The notes beneath the pieces are model-generated. The model ran no database searches. It saw only the letters and a program-made list of their open reading frames with translations, and had not been told where the DNA came from. The position numbers were made by a program, and so were the translations under genes. A stretch of DNA of 9,933 nt, taken from an uncultured Alistipes sp. GTDB lineage: Bacteria > Bacteroidota > Bacteroidia > Bacteroidales > Rikenellaceae. Shown here piece after piece: positions 1-5,622 of the stretch; position 1 is the stretch's first letter, and each line of letters opens with the position of its first letter. The stretch is taken from the NCBI GenBank assembly GCA_900769745.1, contig CAAGHX010000171.1, positions 1 to 9,933 of the forward strand. Direction: 5' to 3'.

Positions 1-1247
1 AAGCTCCAGTTATTAAGTGGAATAGAGTCGATATCGCTGAGTGGGTAGTAGTAGTTGGTGCTACCGCTATTGCTATTACCGTTGTTGAACGAGAGGTTTG
101 CTCGCAACATCAAACGATTCTTAGCGTTGATCTTGTCTTCAAAACGAGCGCTGAAGTTGTGATTGTAGCTCTTGCTGCGGCTCTCGCTATCCGACATATA
201 ACGCTCATATGTGTCGTTAGGATCCTGCTTCAACATATCCTCAGTAAGGAAGTAGTCACGGTCAGTGTGGCTCCAGCTCTTATTGTTGCTAGCACGGAAT
301 GTGTAGTTACCGTCGAGCTTAATCTTCTCGTTGTCGCCCCAGCTGTTCACGTAGTTTGCACCAGCGTTACCAGTCTTCGACTCTGAATTACCGTTCATGT
401 TGTTACCTCCTGCGAAGAGGGTAGTCTTAGCCTTCAAGCCCATAATGGTAACGTTGGCATTCACATTACCATAATGCTTGATACCATCAGCATTTTCTGG
501 CTCCATAGCGTACAATGCGTTTACCTTACCAAAAGCGGCAGTCTTAATCTTTGTTACAAGATTGATAGCCTTATAGCTGTTACCATCGTCGATACCAGAG
601 AACTCGGCCTCGTCGCTGAGCTTGTCGAATACCTCTACCGACTTAACGATCTGCGCTGGCAGGGTCTTGATAGCCTGTGATACGTCGTTACCAAAGAACT
701 CACGGCCATCCACCAAAATCTTCTGTACAGTCTCACCCTGAGCCTCTACAGTACCGCCCTCGACCTTGATACCTGGCATCTTTGCCAAGAGCTCATCAAC
801 ATCGGCATCAGGCAACACCTGGAATGCACCAGCGTTATAGACGATTGTATCACCGTTGATAGTGGTACGCACAGCCTGAGTTGTTACGTTTACAGTCTCA
901 ATCTGAGTTGCGTCCTCCTCGAGCTTCCACTCTGGCACTGTGAGAGGCTTACCTGCCACGACAGTCACCTCCTGTGAAGCCGACTTATAACCCAATGACT
1001 CAGCAGTAAGACGATACTTACCAGCAGGGATAAACTTGAACTGATAAGCTCCGCGAATTGCCGAGATTGTGTACTTCTTCTGCAATGTGTCCTGCAGGTC
1101 CATAAGCTCCAAAGTGGCACCTACAATACCGATTTTACCCTCCTGCTTATCCTCTGCAACGACGGTACCCGATACTGTTGTCTTTACCTGAGCTGAAACT
1201 GCAACAGCTGAGATTAACAATAAAAAAGTGAAGAATAATTTTCTCAT
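1..1247 (-). CDS. TonB-dependent outer-membrane receptor, N-terminal part (runs off the left edge)
   Basis: Read on the minus strand from ATG at 1247, the frame stays open for 415 codons to the window edge, so the beta-barrel and stop are missing. Residues 1-19 form a signal peptide (MRKLFFTFLLLISAVAVSA, then Q20). Residues about 22-110 form a carboxypeptidase-regulatory-like beta-sandwich (SGTVV near 26, AGKYRLTAESLGYKS near 75-89). Residues about 131-235 look like the plug domain (NGDTIVYNAGAF, LLAKMPGIKVEGG, ILVDGREFFGND at 177-188), followed by the first barrel strands, rich in Asn, Ser and Tyr. Receptors of this type take up large ligands across the outer membrane using energy from TonB/ExbBD. 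The ILVDGREFFGND string is typical of the Bacteroidetes outer-membrane beta-barrel subfamily. The substrate cannot be inferred: a SusD partner would lie beyond the left edge. The gene has its own promoter and is divergent from the ferredoxin-like gene. Confidence 0.9.
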   Translation of the reverse strand, partial: MRKLFFTFLLLISAVAVSAQVKTTVSGTVVAEDKQEGKIGIVGATLELMDLQDTLQKKYTISAIRGAYQFKFIPAGKYRLTAESLGYKSASQEVTVVAGKPLTVPEWKLEEDATQIETVNVTTQAVRTTINGDTIVYNAGAFQVLPDADVDELLAKMPGIKVEGGTVEAQGETVQKILVDGREFFGNDVSQAIKTLPAQIVKSVEVFDKLSDEAEFSGIDDGNSYKAINLVTKIKTAAFGKVNALYAMEPENADGIKHYGNVNANVTIMGLKAKTTLFAGGNNMNGNSESKTGNAGANYVNSWGDNEKIKLDGNYTFRASNNKSWSHTDRDYFLTEDMLKQDPNDTYERYMSDSESRSKSYNHNFSARFEDKINAKNRLMLRANLSFNNGNSNSGSTNYYYPLSDIDSIPLNNWS

Positions 1248-1307
1248 CGCTTTTGATTATTTTTTATGCTTGTTTGTTATTATTTTTCTGTCATTTTATT
1301 TCGGTTG

Positions 1308-1337
1308 CAAATATATATCAAAATAAGTGAAAACAAA
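1308..1337 (-). promoter_or_regulatory. Bacteroidetes-type promoter of the TonB-dependent receptor gene
   Basis: On the minus strand TATATTTG (1315-1308) matches the -7 consensus TAnnTTTG exactly. TTTG (1337-1334) lies 18 nt upstream as the -33 element. The predicted RNA starts near 1300, giving a leader of about 55 nt before ATG at 1247. Confidence 0.6.
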
Positions 1338-1346
1338 CCGTACAAA

Positions 1347-1362
1347 GGGTGAATCGCCCAAA
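1347..1362. repeat. 16-bp quasi-palindrome GGGTGAATCGCCCAAA, copy 1 (possible operator)
   Basis: The core is an imperfect inverted repeat, GGGTGA-A-TCGCCC, with one mismatched pair. The identical 16-mer recurs at 5516-5531. This copy sits 9 bp upstream of the -33 element of the receptor promoter, a usual place for an activator site, and also upstream of the divergent DUF362 gene. Nearby are further AAACG-containing words (1373, 1385, 1405). The function is inferred from symmetry, recurrence and position only. Confidence 0.5.
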
Positions 1363-1432
1363 GCGAGGGGTTAAACGACCACTCAAACGGGCGAAATATT
1401 GGCCAAACGACACATTATTCTTGCCAAGGGGC

Positions 1433-1463
1433 TTTGAACTCTCTATTTTTATTGCTTACTTTG
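1433..1463 (+). promoter_or_regulatory. Bacteroidetes-type promoter of the DUF362 gene
   Basis: TTTG at 1433-1436 and TTACTTTG at 1456-1463 (one mismatch to TAnnTTTG) are separated by 19 nt. Transcription would start near 1470, leaving only about 15 nt of A-rich leader before ATG at 1485. Confidence 0.5.
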
Positions 1464-1484
1464 TAAGTAAATAAACTCAAAGCT

Positions 1485-2612
1485 ATGCAAAAATCGAAGA
1501 TCTATTTCACCGACTTCCGCACCAAAGCCCACGGTGACGGACTACCAACAAAGCTCAAGAAACTTATCCGCAAGGCGGGTATTGGCGAGTTGGATATGGA
1601 GGGCAAATTTGTGGCTATCAAGCTCCATTTCGGCGAGTTGGGTAACATCAGTTATCTGCGTCCCAACTATGCCCGCGCGGTGGTCGATGTGGTGAAGGAG
1701 TTTGGTGGCAAACCATTCCTTTCCGACTGTAATACAATGTATCCTGGCTCACGCAAGAATGCCATCGAGCACCTCTACTGCGCCTGGGAGAATGGCTTCA
1801 CGCCTCTTACGGTTGGCTGCCCAATTATCATTGGCGACGGATTGAAGGGAACCGACGATATCGACGTTAAGGTCGAGGGCGGTGAGTATGTCGAGAGCGC
1901 CAAGATTGGCCGTGCGGTGATGGATGCCGATATCTTCATCAGTCTCAACCACTTCAAGGGTCACGAGATGACAGGCTTTGGCGGTGCGATAAAGAACATC
2001 GGTATGGGTTGTGGCTCGCGTGCCGGTAAGACCGAGCAGCATATCAGCGGCCAGCCTGTAATCAAGCCTCACAAGTGCCGTGGTTGTAAGAAGTGCCTTG
2101 CGCAGTGTGCCAACAATGGCCTTATCTTCGATGAGGCTACGGGCAAGATGTCGGTCGATACGAAGAATTGCGTGGGTTGTGGTCGATGCCTCGGAGCTTG
2201 TAACTTCGACGCCATTGATTTTGCTAATTTCCACGCACCTAAGTTGCTGAACTGCAAGATGGCCGAGTATGCCAAGGCGGTTGTGTCGGGCCGTCCTCAT
2301 TTCCATATATCGCTTGTGGTTGATGTGTCGCCCAACTGCGACTGTCACGCCGAGAATGATGCTCCGATTCTGCCAAATATCGGTATGTTTGCTTCGGCCG
2401 ACCCATTGGCGTTGGATCAGGCTTGTGTGGATGCTTGCTTGGCGGCAAAGCCTATGCCTGGCAGCCAGCTCTATGACCGTATGCACTCTCACGATTTCTG
2501 CGACCATCACGACCATTTCCGCAACTCTACACCCGAGTCGGAGTGGCGTTCGTGCCTGGAGCACGCCGAAAAGATTGGACTCGGCTCGAGAGAGTATGAG
2601 CTCATAAAATAG
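1485..2612 (+). CDS. DUF362-type protein with two [4Fe-4S] ferredoxin motifs
   Basis: A cytoplasmic protein of 375 residues with no signal peptide or membrane segment. The N-terminal half has DUF362-type features (VAIKLHFGELGNISYLRP at 43-60, FISLNHFKGHEMTGFGGAIKN at 151-171, given as landmarks). Two ferredoxin motifs C-x2-C-x2-C-x3-C follow at Cys198/201/204/208 and Cys229/232/235/239, enough for two [4Fe-4S] clusters. The DUF362 fold resumes after the insert (CDCH at 285-288, FASADPLALDQACVDA at 302-317). Near the C terminus is a His/Asp/Cys-rich stretch, HSHDFCDHHDH (334-344), that could bind metal. The family is conserved in anaerobes; as far as I know its reaction is not established, so a redox or electron-transfer role is inferred from the clusters. 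ATG 1485 is the first start in frame and follows the promoter directly. The gene is monocistronic and ends in a strong terminator. Confidence 0.88.
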   Translation: MQKSKIYFTDFRTKAHGDGLPTKLKKLIRKAGIGELDMEGKFVAIKLHFGELGNISYLRPNYARAVVDVVKEFGGKPFLSDCNTMYPGSRKNAIEHLYCAWENGFTPLTVGCPIIIGDGLKGTDDIDVKVEGGEYVESAKIGRAVMDADIFISLNHFKGHEMTGFGGAIKNIGMGCGSRAGKTEQHISGQPVIKPHKCRGCKKCLAQCANNGLIFDEATGKMSVDTKNCVGCGRCLGACNFDAIDFANFHAPKLLNCKMAEYAKAVVSGRPHFHISLVVDVSPNCDCHAENDAPILPNIGMFASADPLALDQACVDACLAAKPMPGSQLYDRMHSHDFCDHHDHFRNSTPESEWRSCLEHAEKIGLGSREYELIK

Positions 2613-2671
2613 TACACTTAACAGAGGAATAATCGAAGTCGTTTCAGACTAGCATAACCGTATTCTAATAC

Positions 2672-2709
2672 CAACCAAGCAGAGGCAATCCCTCTGCTTG
2701 GTTGTTTTT
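2672..2709 (+). terminator. Rho-independent terminator of the DUF362 gene
   Basis: A perfect 14-bp stem (CAACCAAGCAGAGG at 2672-2685 pairs with 2691-2704) closes a 5-nt loop and runs into TTTTTG. It begins 60 nt after the stop codon at 2612. The opposite strand has no T-run, so it acts rightward only. Confidence 0.9.
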
Positions 2710-2744
2710 GTGCGTGAGGAGTTGGACAATCAGAGATTTTTTTT

Positions 2745-2791
2745 GAAAAATTTTCACTTGTTCCAAACCTTTCCGAACACACGCCTCCTAT
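2745..2791 (+). promoter_or_regulatory. Possible ECF-sigma-type promoter, facing right
   Basis: AACCTTT (2766-2772) and CGCCTC (2782-2787) resemble the AACnTTT / CGTCTA pair that I recall from ECF sigma promoters in Bacteroidetes; this recollection was not checked here. The perfect palindrome GAAAAATTTTC (2745-2755) lies just upstream. No TAnnTTTG element fits here. It faces the convergent anti-sigma gene. A similar pair of words occurs upstream of the sigma gene (4281-4306). Confidence 0.35.
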
Positions 2792-2798
2792 ACTTTCA

Positions 2799-2837
2799 AT
2801 GAAGCGAGCAAAGGAGCTTGACGCAATGGCGAAATAA
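2799..2837 (+). CDS. Micro-ORF of 12 codons, doubtful
   Basis: ATG at 2799 begins MKRAKELDAMAK and ends in TAA. It starts about 12 nt after the ECF-type promoter candidate and is followed by a hairpin at 2858-2890. Nothing shows that it is translated. It could be a leader peptide, the stub of a lost gene or chance. It is listed because promoter word, short ORF and hairpin lie in a compact order. Confidence 0.15.
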   Translation: MKRAKELDAMAK

Positions 2838-2857
2838 CTGCGTTGATACGGAAAACG

Positions 2858-2890
2858 ATAGCCGCACTCCTGCGGCGAGGGGGCGGCTAT
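2858..2890. terminator. Hairpin between the micro-ORF and the anti-sigma gene, possible terminator
   Basis: ATAGCCGC (2858-2865) pairs perfectly with GCGGCTAT (2883-2890) around a GC-rich 17-nt loop. On the minus strand it is followed by CGTTTTCC, only a weak T-run, 39 nt past the stop of the anti-sigma gene. On the plus strand TTGTTAT follows. It most likely ends the sigma/anti-sigma transcript, possibly also a short rightward RNA. Confidence 0.5.
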
Positions 2891-2928
2891 TGTTATACGA
2901 AACGTGCGTGGATACCATATATTATGTA

Positions 2929-3666
2929 TTACTCGGTCGGCGGCACGTCGAATTCGATTTGATTGATAGTGAGTACCGTAACGTTGTTTGGAGTAGTGCA
3001 TTCGGCACTGAGCAGACGTCCTTCGCTCTTCGAGAATCGGGCAACGATCTCCACCTTGTCGCTCCTATCGCTGACGATGATCGTGTCGCCTTCCTCGCGG
3101 AATTTCAGTAACAGGCCCATTGCGGCGGCATATGGTTTCAATTTTTCGAGTGAGGCTAATGGCGTGAGATCGATACCTTTGTCGGGTCGTTCGAGAACTA
3201 ATTGCCCATTTTGATAGCGACGATAGGTCTGACCGTCATAGAGTTCCATACTACTTTCTTCGTCCTGCCATTTGATCGCCATTTTGACCTTTGAGCCCTC
3301 TTTGCGAATCTCGACCGTTCCCTGCATCGGAGCGTCATTGGGATCAACTATCTCGTAAAGTTCGTGCGAGCTAGTACTCTTGGCGACCCTTGCAGTGAAA
3401 TGGACGAGGTAACTGTCGGCCTCGGCAAGGCGCATTATTGCCTGCTCGACCACCTCGCGGGCGGTGCTGGTCTGTACTACGCTGAAACCGATGATAATGG
3501 CTAACGCAACGAATGCTGCTATGCCACCAAAACGTGCGGCTTGCCAAAGCGTGCGTCGGCGCGGTGCGGGGGCTTTGAATTTGAGGTTGGTTGTGGGGGC
3601 GAATCGCGGTGTGAGCAGATTCATTACGCGTTCGTCCGAAAAGTTATCTAAATTGTTGGTTTTCAT
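2929..3666 (-). CDS. Single-pass membrane protein, probable anti-sigma factor of the adjacent ECF sigma
   Basis: A 245-residue protein. Residues 1-44 are a soluble, basic cytoplasmic part (RRR at 36-38), about 47-65 a membrane helix (GGIAAFVALAIIIGFSVVQ), and 66-245 an exported domain. The exported part is rich in beta-strand-like alternation (GTVEIRKEGSKVKMAIKW, MELYDGQTYRRYQNG, GDTIIVSDRSDKVEIVARF) and resembles the LolA/outer-membrane-lipoprotein-sorting type fold, which is my inference from pattern only. The gene starts 23 nt after the sigma gene stop, so the two are very probably co-transcribed and this is the sigma's membrane-bound regulator. I see no zinc-binding HxxxCxxC motif and no FecR-like domain. 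The cytoplasmic part is short for an anti-sigma domain, so a sensor or effector role is also possible. Confidence 0.65.
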   Translation of the reverse strand: MKTNNLDNFSDERVMNLLTPRFAPTTNLKFKAPAPRRRTLWQAARFGGIAAFVALAIIIGFSVVQTSTAREVVEQAIMRLAEADSYLVHFTARVAKSTSSHELYEIVDPNDAPMQGTVEIRKEGSKVKMAIKWQDEESSMELYDGQTYRRYQNGQLVLERPDKGIDLTPLASLEKLKPYAAAMGLLLKFREEGDTIIVSDRSDKVEIVARFSKSEGRLLSAECTTPNNVTVLTINQIEFDVPPTE

Positions 3667-3689
3667 AGTGTTTCTGTTTTTTTTGTTGG

Positions 3690-4211
3690 TTAAATTAATC
3701 CTCGCTCTTCGAGTGCGTCGCGCAGTTTGTCAATGCCGTAGCGAAAGCGCGATTTGGCTGTCGTGAGAGGAATGTCGCAGATCGAGGCAATCTCGTTAAA
3801 TTGACGACTTCCGTAGATTCGCAAGCGGATTACTTCGCTCTGTTCCTCAGGGAGTTGCGCCATTAGTCGCTCGATCAATCGAAACTCCTCATCAAAGTCG
3901 GTTGGCGTAAGGTCGTCGCTACTCAATGTATTGAGTAATTCAGATGGCACAAATTGACGACGCGAGCGCAGATACGATGCGCAACTGTTTGACAATGAGC
4001 GATAGACATAGCTTTGCAGATCGTTAATCTCGTCAATCTCGGCGAGCCGCGAGCTTTGTTTCGATAGCCTTACATAGAGATCTTGAATCGCATCTTCGGC
4101 CTCGGCTGCCGATCCCAACCGATAACAGGCATAGCGAAACAGATGGTCGCGTTCGGATTGCATCAGCTCGGCGAGGCGGTGTAGTTGATCTTTTTCAGTA
4201 GTTTGTTTCAT
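3690..4211 (-). CDS. ECF-type RNA polymerase sigma factor
   Basis: A sigma-70 family protein of 173 residues, the usual ECF length. Region 2 spans about 20-86 (LFRYACYRLGS, then AEDAIQDLYVRL at 38-49, then YVYRSLSNSCASYLRSRR at 68-85), which binds core polymerase and the -10 element. Region 4 spans about 112-168 (LPEEQSEVIRLRIYG at 120-134, then the helix-turn-helix FNEIASICDIPLTTAKSRFR at 138-157), which binds the -35 element. Regions 1 and 3 are absent, as in ECF sigmas. ATG 4211 gives the full region 2. It is the first gene of a two-gene operon with the membrane protein at 3666-2929, the usual order of ECF sigma and its regulator. No target genes can be proved from the sequence. Promoter-like words upstream may indicate autoregulation. 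Confidence 0.92.
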   Translation of the reverse strand: MKQTTEKDQLHRLAELMQSERDHLFRYACYRLGSAAEAEDAIQDLYVRLSKQSSRLAEIDEINDLQSYVYRSLSNSCASYLRSRRQFVPSELLNTLSSDDLTPTDFDEEFRLIERLMAQLPEEQSEVIRLRIYGSRQFNEIASICDIPLTTAKSRFRYGIDKLRDALEERGLI

Positions 4212-4280
4212 AATTTGTTAGCATTTGTTAGGAAAGCGCTTCCGAATATATAACGCACAAATCTCGCAAAAGACTTAAAA

Positions 4281-4306
4281 CGGCGTACATTTTCAATAAA
4301 AAAGTT
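4281..4306 (-). promoter_or_regulatory. Possible ECF-type promoter of the sigma/anti-sigma operon
   Basis: On the minus strand AACTTTT (4306-4300) and CGCCG (4285-4281) would serve as -35 and -10 elements, about 70 nt before ATG 4211. Spacing differs from that at 2766-2787 (14 against 9 nt), which weakens the match. Autoregulation would be usual for ECF sigmas. Confidence 0.3.
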
Positions 4307-4476
4307 GCTTCTCTTTAAGGTCTATCCTCTCTGTGAAGTTATTCTGAGGGGATTTCTTATTTCTTGCGAGGGCGCAATGCGAGCATTGTAATCGAACAAA
4401 AATAATAAAGAGACCAGAATAAGCCCCAAAGCGGCCGAAACTAGTAATTGCAGACAACGGCTAACTCTTTCACTAA

Positions 4477-4506
4477 TTTATAGAACATACCATAAACTTA
4501 TGTTTA
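4477..4506 (+). promoter_or_regulatory. Weak Bacteroidetes-type promoter before the truncated HTH ORF
   Basis: TTTA (4477-4480), 18 nt, then TATGTTTA (4499-4506): each element has one mismatch to TTTG and TAnnTTTG. The AT-rich leader leads to ATG at 4529. Confidence 0.35.
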
Positions 4507-4528
4507 ACCAATAAAAAATTAAAAAACT

Positions 4529-4606
4529 ATGGAGGTAATTACCATTGATTCGAAAGCATTCCAGCAGTTGGTGGAAAAAGTAAATATAGTTCGCGAGATA
4601 TTGTGA
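4529..4606 (+). pseudogene. 25-codon ORF, probable truncated start of a mobile-element helix-turn-helix protein
   Basis: ATG at 4529, after an A-rich leader typical of Bacteroidetes translation starts, opens a frame beginning MEVITIDSKAFQQLVEK and ending ...VREIL with TGA at 4604. The opening closely resembles the N terminus of short excisionase-like or DNA-binding HTH proteins that are common on Bacteroidetes conjugative and mobilizable elements and run on for about 70-100 further residues into the HTH. Here none of that domain follows: a terminator begins within about 10 nt of the stop. The likely reading is a remnant left by deletion or by loss of an inserted element. A functional 25-residue protein is possible, since a promoter-like sequence, start and terminator are all present. 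The family assignment is from memory of sequence pattern. Confidence 0.5.
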
Positions 4607-4614
4607 TTACAAAT

Positions 4615-4654
4615 AAAAAAGAGGTTGTCCTGCGTGGGCAACCTCTTTTATTTT
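4615..4654. terminator. Bidirectional terminator between the truncated HTH ORF and the BACON lipoprotein gene
   Basis: GAGGTTG (4621-4627) pairs with CAACCTC (4639-4645), extended by A-T pairs on both sides, with an 11-nt loop. Plus-strand reading ends in TTTTATTTTTTAT and minus-strand reading in TTTTTTATTTG, so it can stop both convergent transcripts. Confidence 0.88.
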
Positions 4655-4670
4655 TTATCTGTAAGTTATC

Positions 4671-5333
4671 TTACTCCTCGCTCTTACCAGCCTGAATGAT
4701 GGTAACAACCTTTGTGATATCCTTGTAAGTGAACTTAACCTCAGTCTGACGCTCCTCTGCAGAGTCGTTAGGCTTAACCTTGAAACGAACCTGTCTTGTG
4801 GCGTATGCACGGCTAGCGTTCTCAACCTTCTCAATCCAACCGCAAGATGAGTCGTACCAAGTCTCGAAAGCAACGTTGCTCTTTACCTCGATGTTGAAAG
4901 TCTCACCCTCGGCAGGGATGTTGAACTGGTCGGTAGTAACGTTGATTGCGTCCAACTGCTTCTGAGTAATCTTGATAGACTTGTTGTAGTTGCCTGATGA
5001 TACGTACAATCTAGCCGAGCGGTCGCCATATGATGTGTTTGCATCATAGGTAACTGTGATATCAACAGCCTTGCTCTCATCGCCAGCACCGCTCTTGATA
5101 TCCATTGAGCACCACTCATCCTTGCTCTGAGCAGCATCGAAAGTCATTCTTGCAGTCCAATCTGCAGTAGATACAACCTTAACAACTGTAGTACCAGCGT
5201 CAGAAGAAACTGTAACATCGCCAGTTGCAATGTTCAATGACTCTGATGGAGCAGCTGTTGGAAGTGATGAGTCTGGATAGACACAAGCAACAGCGCTAAT
5301 TGCTACAGCGACGTAGAGAAGAAATTTTTTCAT
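4671..5333 (-). CDS. Lipoprotein with two BACON-type beta-sandwich domains
   Basis: A 220-residue exported protein. Residues 1-17 form a lipoprotein signal (MKKFLLYVAVAISAVAC) with lipid-anchor Cys17. Two tandem domains of about 90 residues follow: 33-126 (SSDAGTTVVKVVSTADWTAR, then SARLYVSSGNYNKSIKITQ) and 129-216 (IPAEGETFNIEVKSNVAFE, then TEVKFTYKDITKVVTIIQAG). Both have the BACON pattern: a G/D-rich turn, a central Trp (W59, W159), a second Trp (W74, W166) and a closing strand of the type xVxIxQ. BACON domains occur in Bacteroidetes surface proteins, often attached to glycan-active enzymes; here they stand alone with no catalytic domain. It is probably a cell-surface or periplasmic lipoprotein with a binding or spacer role. 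No SusC/SusD or glycosidase gene adjoins it, so the ligand is unknown. The gene is monocistronic. Confidence 0.8.
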   Translation of the reverse strand: MKKFLLYVAVAISAVACVYPDSSLPTAAPSESLNIATGDVTVSSDAGTTVVKVVSTADWTARMTFDAAQSKDEWCSMDIKSGAGDESKAVDITVTYDANTSYGDRSARLYVSSGNYNKSIKITQKQLDAINVTTDQFNIPAEGETFNIEVKSNVAFETWYDSSCGWIEKVENASRAYATRQVRFKVKPNDSAEERQTEVKFTYKDITKVVTIIQAGKSEE

Positions 5334-5393
5334 ATTAGTTTTTCAAATTAAATGTTTATCAATTTTGTTTGTGCTTCAGCTTCGCACCACCTG

Positions 5394-5423
5394 CAAATAT
5401 AGCTAAAAAATGCAAATTGCAAC
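5394..5423 (-). promoter_or_regulatory. Bacteroidetes-type promoter of the BACON lipoprotein gene
   Basis: TATATTTG (5401-5394, minus strand) is a perfect -7 element. GTTG (5423-5420) lies 18 nt upstream as a -33 element with one mismatch. The leader would be about 55 nt. A second identical TATATTTG occurs at 5463-5456 without a good -33 partner and may be an alternative start. Confidence 0.5.
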
Positions 5424-5515
5424 GTCTGCGAATTGAATTTTCAAATTTCACGGTGCAAATATATATTAATGTTCTAAAAACTCCACTATTTAACCTGCGA
5501 TTTGACCAAATTGGT

Positions 5516-5531
5516 GGGTGAATCGCCCAAA
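5516..5531. repeat. 16-bp quasi-palindrome GGGTGAATCGCCCAAA, copy 2 (possible operator)
   Basis: Identical in all 16 bases and in orientation to 1347-1362. It lies upstream of the lipoprotein gene, 52 bp from the distal TATATTTG at 5456-5463. Symmetry at this site extends slightly further (TTGGTGGGTGA against TCGCCCAAACG). It lies between the GNAT terminator and the lipoprotein promoter, so it belongs to the lipoprotein gene's control region. Confidence 0.5.
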
Positions 5532-5550
5532 CGGCCTGTTGGCGTGGGGT

Positions 5551-5591
5551 AAAAACAGCACACTCTGCCCTATATTAAGAACAGAGTGCGC
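5551..5591 (-). terminator. Rho-independent terminator of the YitT-GNAT operon
   Basis: On the minus strand GCGCACTCTG (5591-5582) pairs with CAGAGTGTGC (5567-5558) through ten pairs, including one G-T, around a 14-nt loop. It is followed by TGTTTTTACC. It lies about 30 nt past the GNAT stop codon. Confidence 0.82.
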
Positions 5592-5622
5592 GGTTAAATT
5601 ATTGTGTGGGTCGATACTTAAT

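Larger units (their letters stand above)
4212..4528. other. Intergenic region between the sigma gene and the micro-ORF
   Basis: Its left third is the leader of the sigma gene. The minus strand carries no TAnnTTTG element there, but it has AACTTTT (4306-4300) and, 14 nt further on, CGCCG (4285-4281), similar to the words at 2766-2787. The middle has only a small hairpin (CAATG-CGAG-CATTG, 4375-4388). The right end is AT-rich and holds the weak promoter of the short ORF. I see no RNA gene and no other ORF. Confidence 0.5.

Noticed and set aside
159..680. Short plus-strand frames opposite the TonB-dependent receptor
   Set aside because: They are shadows of the receptor gene, which is itself open over the whole stretch with clear signal peptide, regulatory and plug domains.
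1373..1410. Three AAACG words (1373, 1385, 1405) as a possible repeat array
   Set aside because: Spacing is irregular (12 and 20 bp) and the words are too short to be significant. They are noted only as neighbours of the 16-bp motif.
1749..2564. Long open frame of 271 codons on the minus strand inside the DUF362 gene
   Set aside because: It is fully antisense to a gene with clear ferredoxin motifs and shows no recognisable domain. Its length follows from the codon bias of the plus-strand gene.
2618..3001. Minus-strand frame of 127 codons over the intergenic region and the anti-sigma 3' end
   Set aside because: It runs through the strong terminator at 2672-2709 and the hairpin at 2858-2890, and has low-complexity, unfamiliar sequence.
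4375..4388. Small hairpin CAATG-CGAG-CATTG as a possible RNA gene or riboswitch element
   Set aside because: A five-pair stem alone is expected by chance in a 300-bp region, and no further conserved structure surrounds it.
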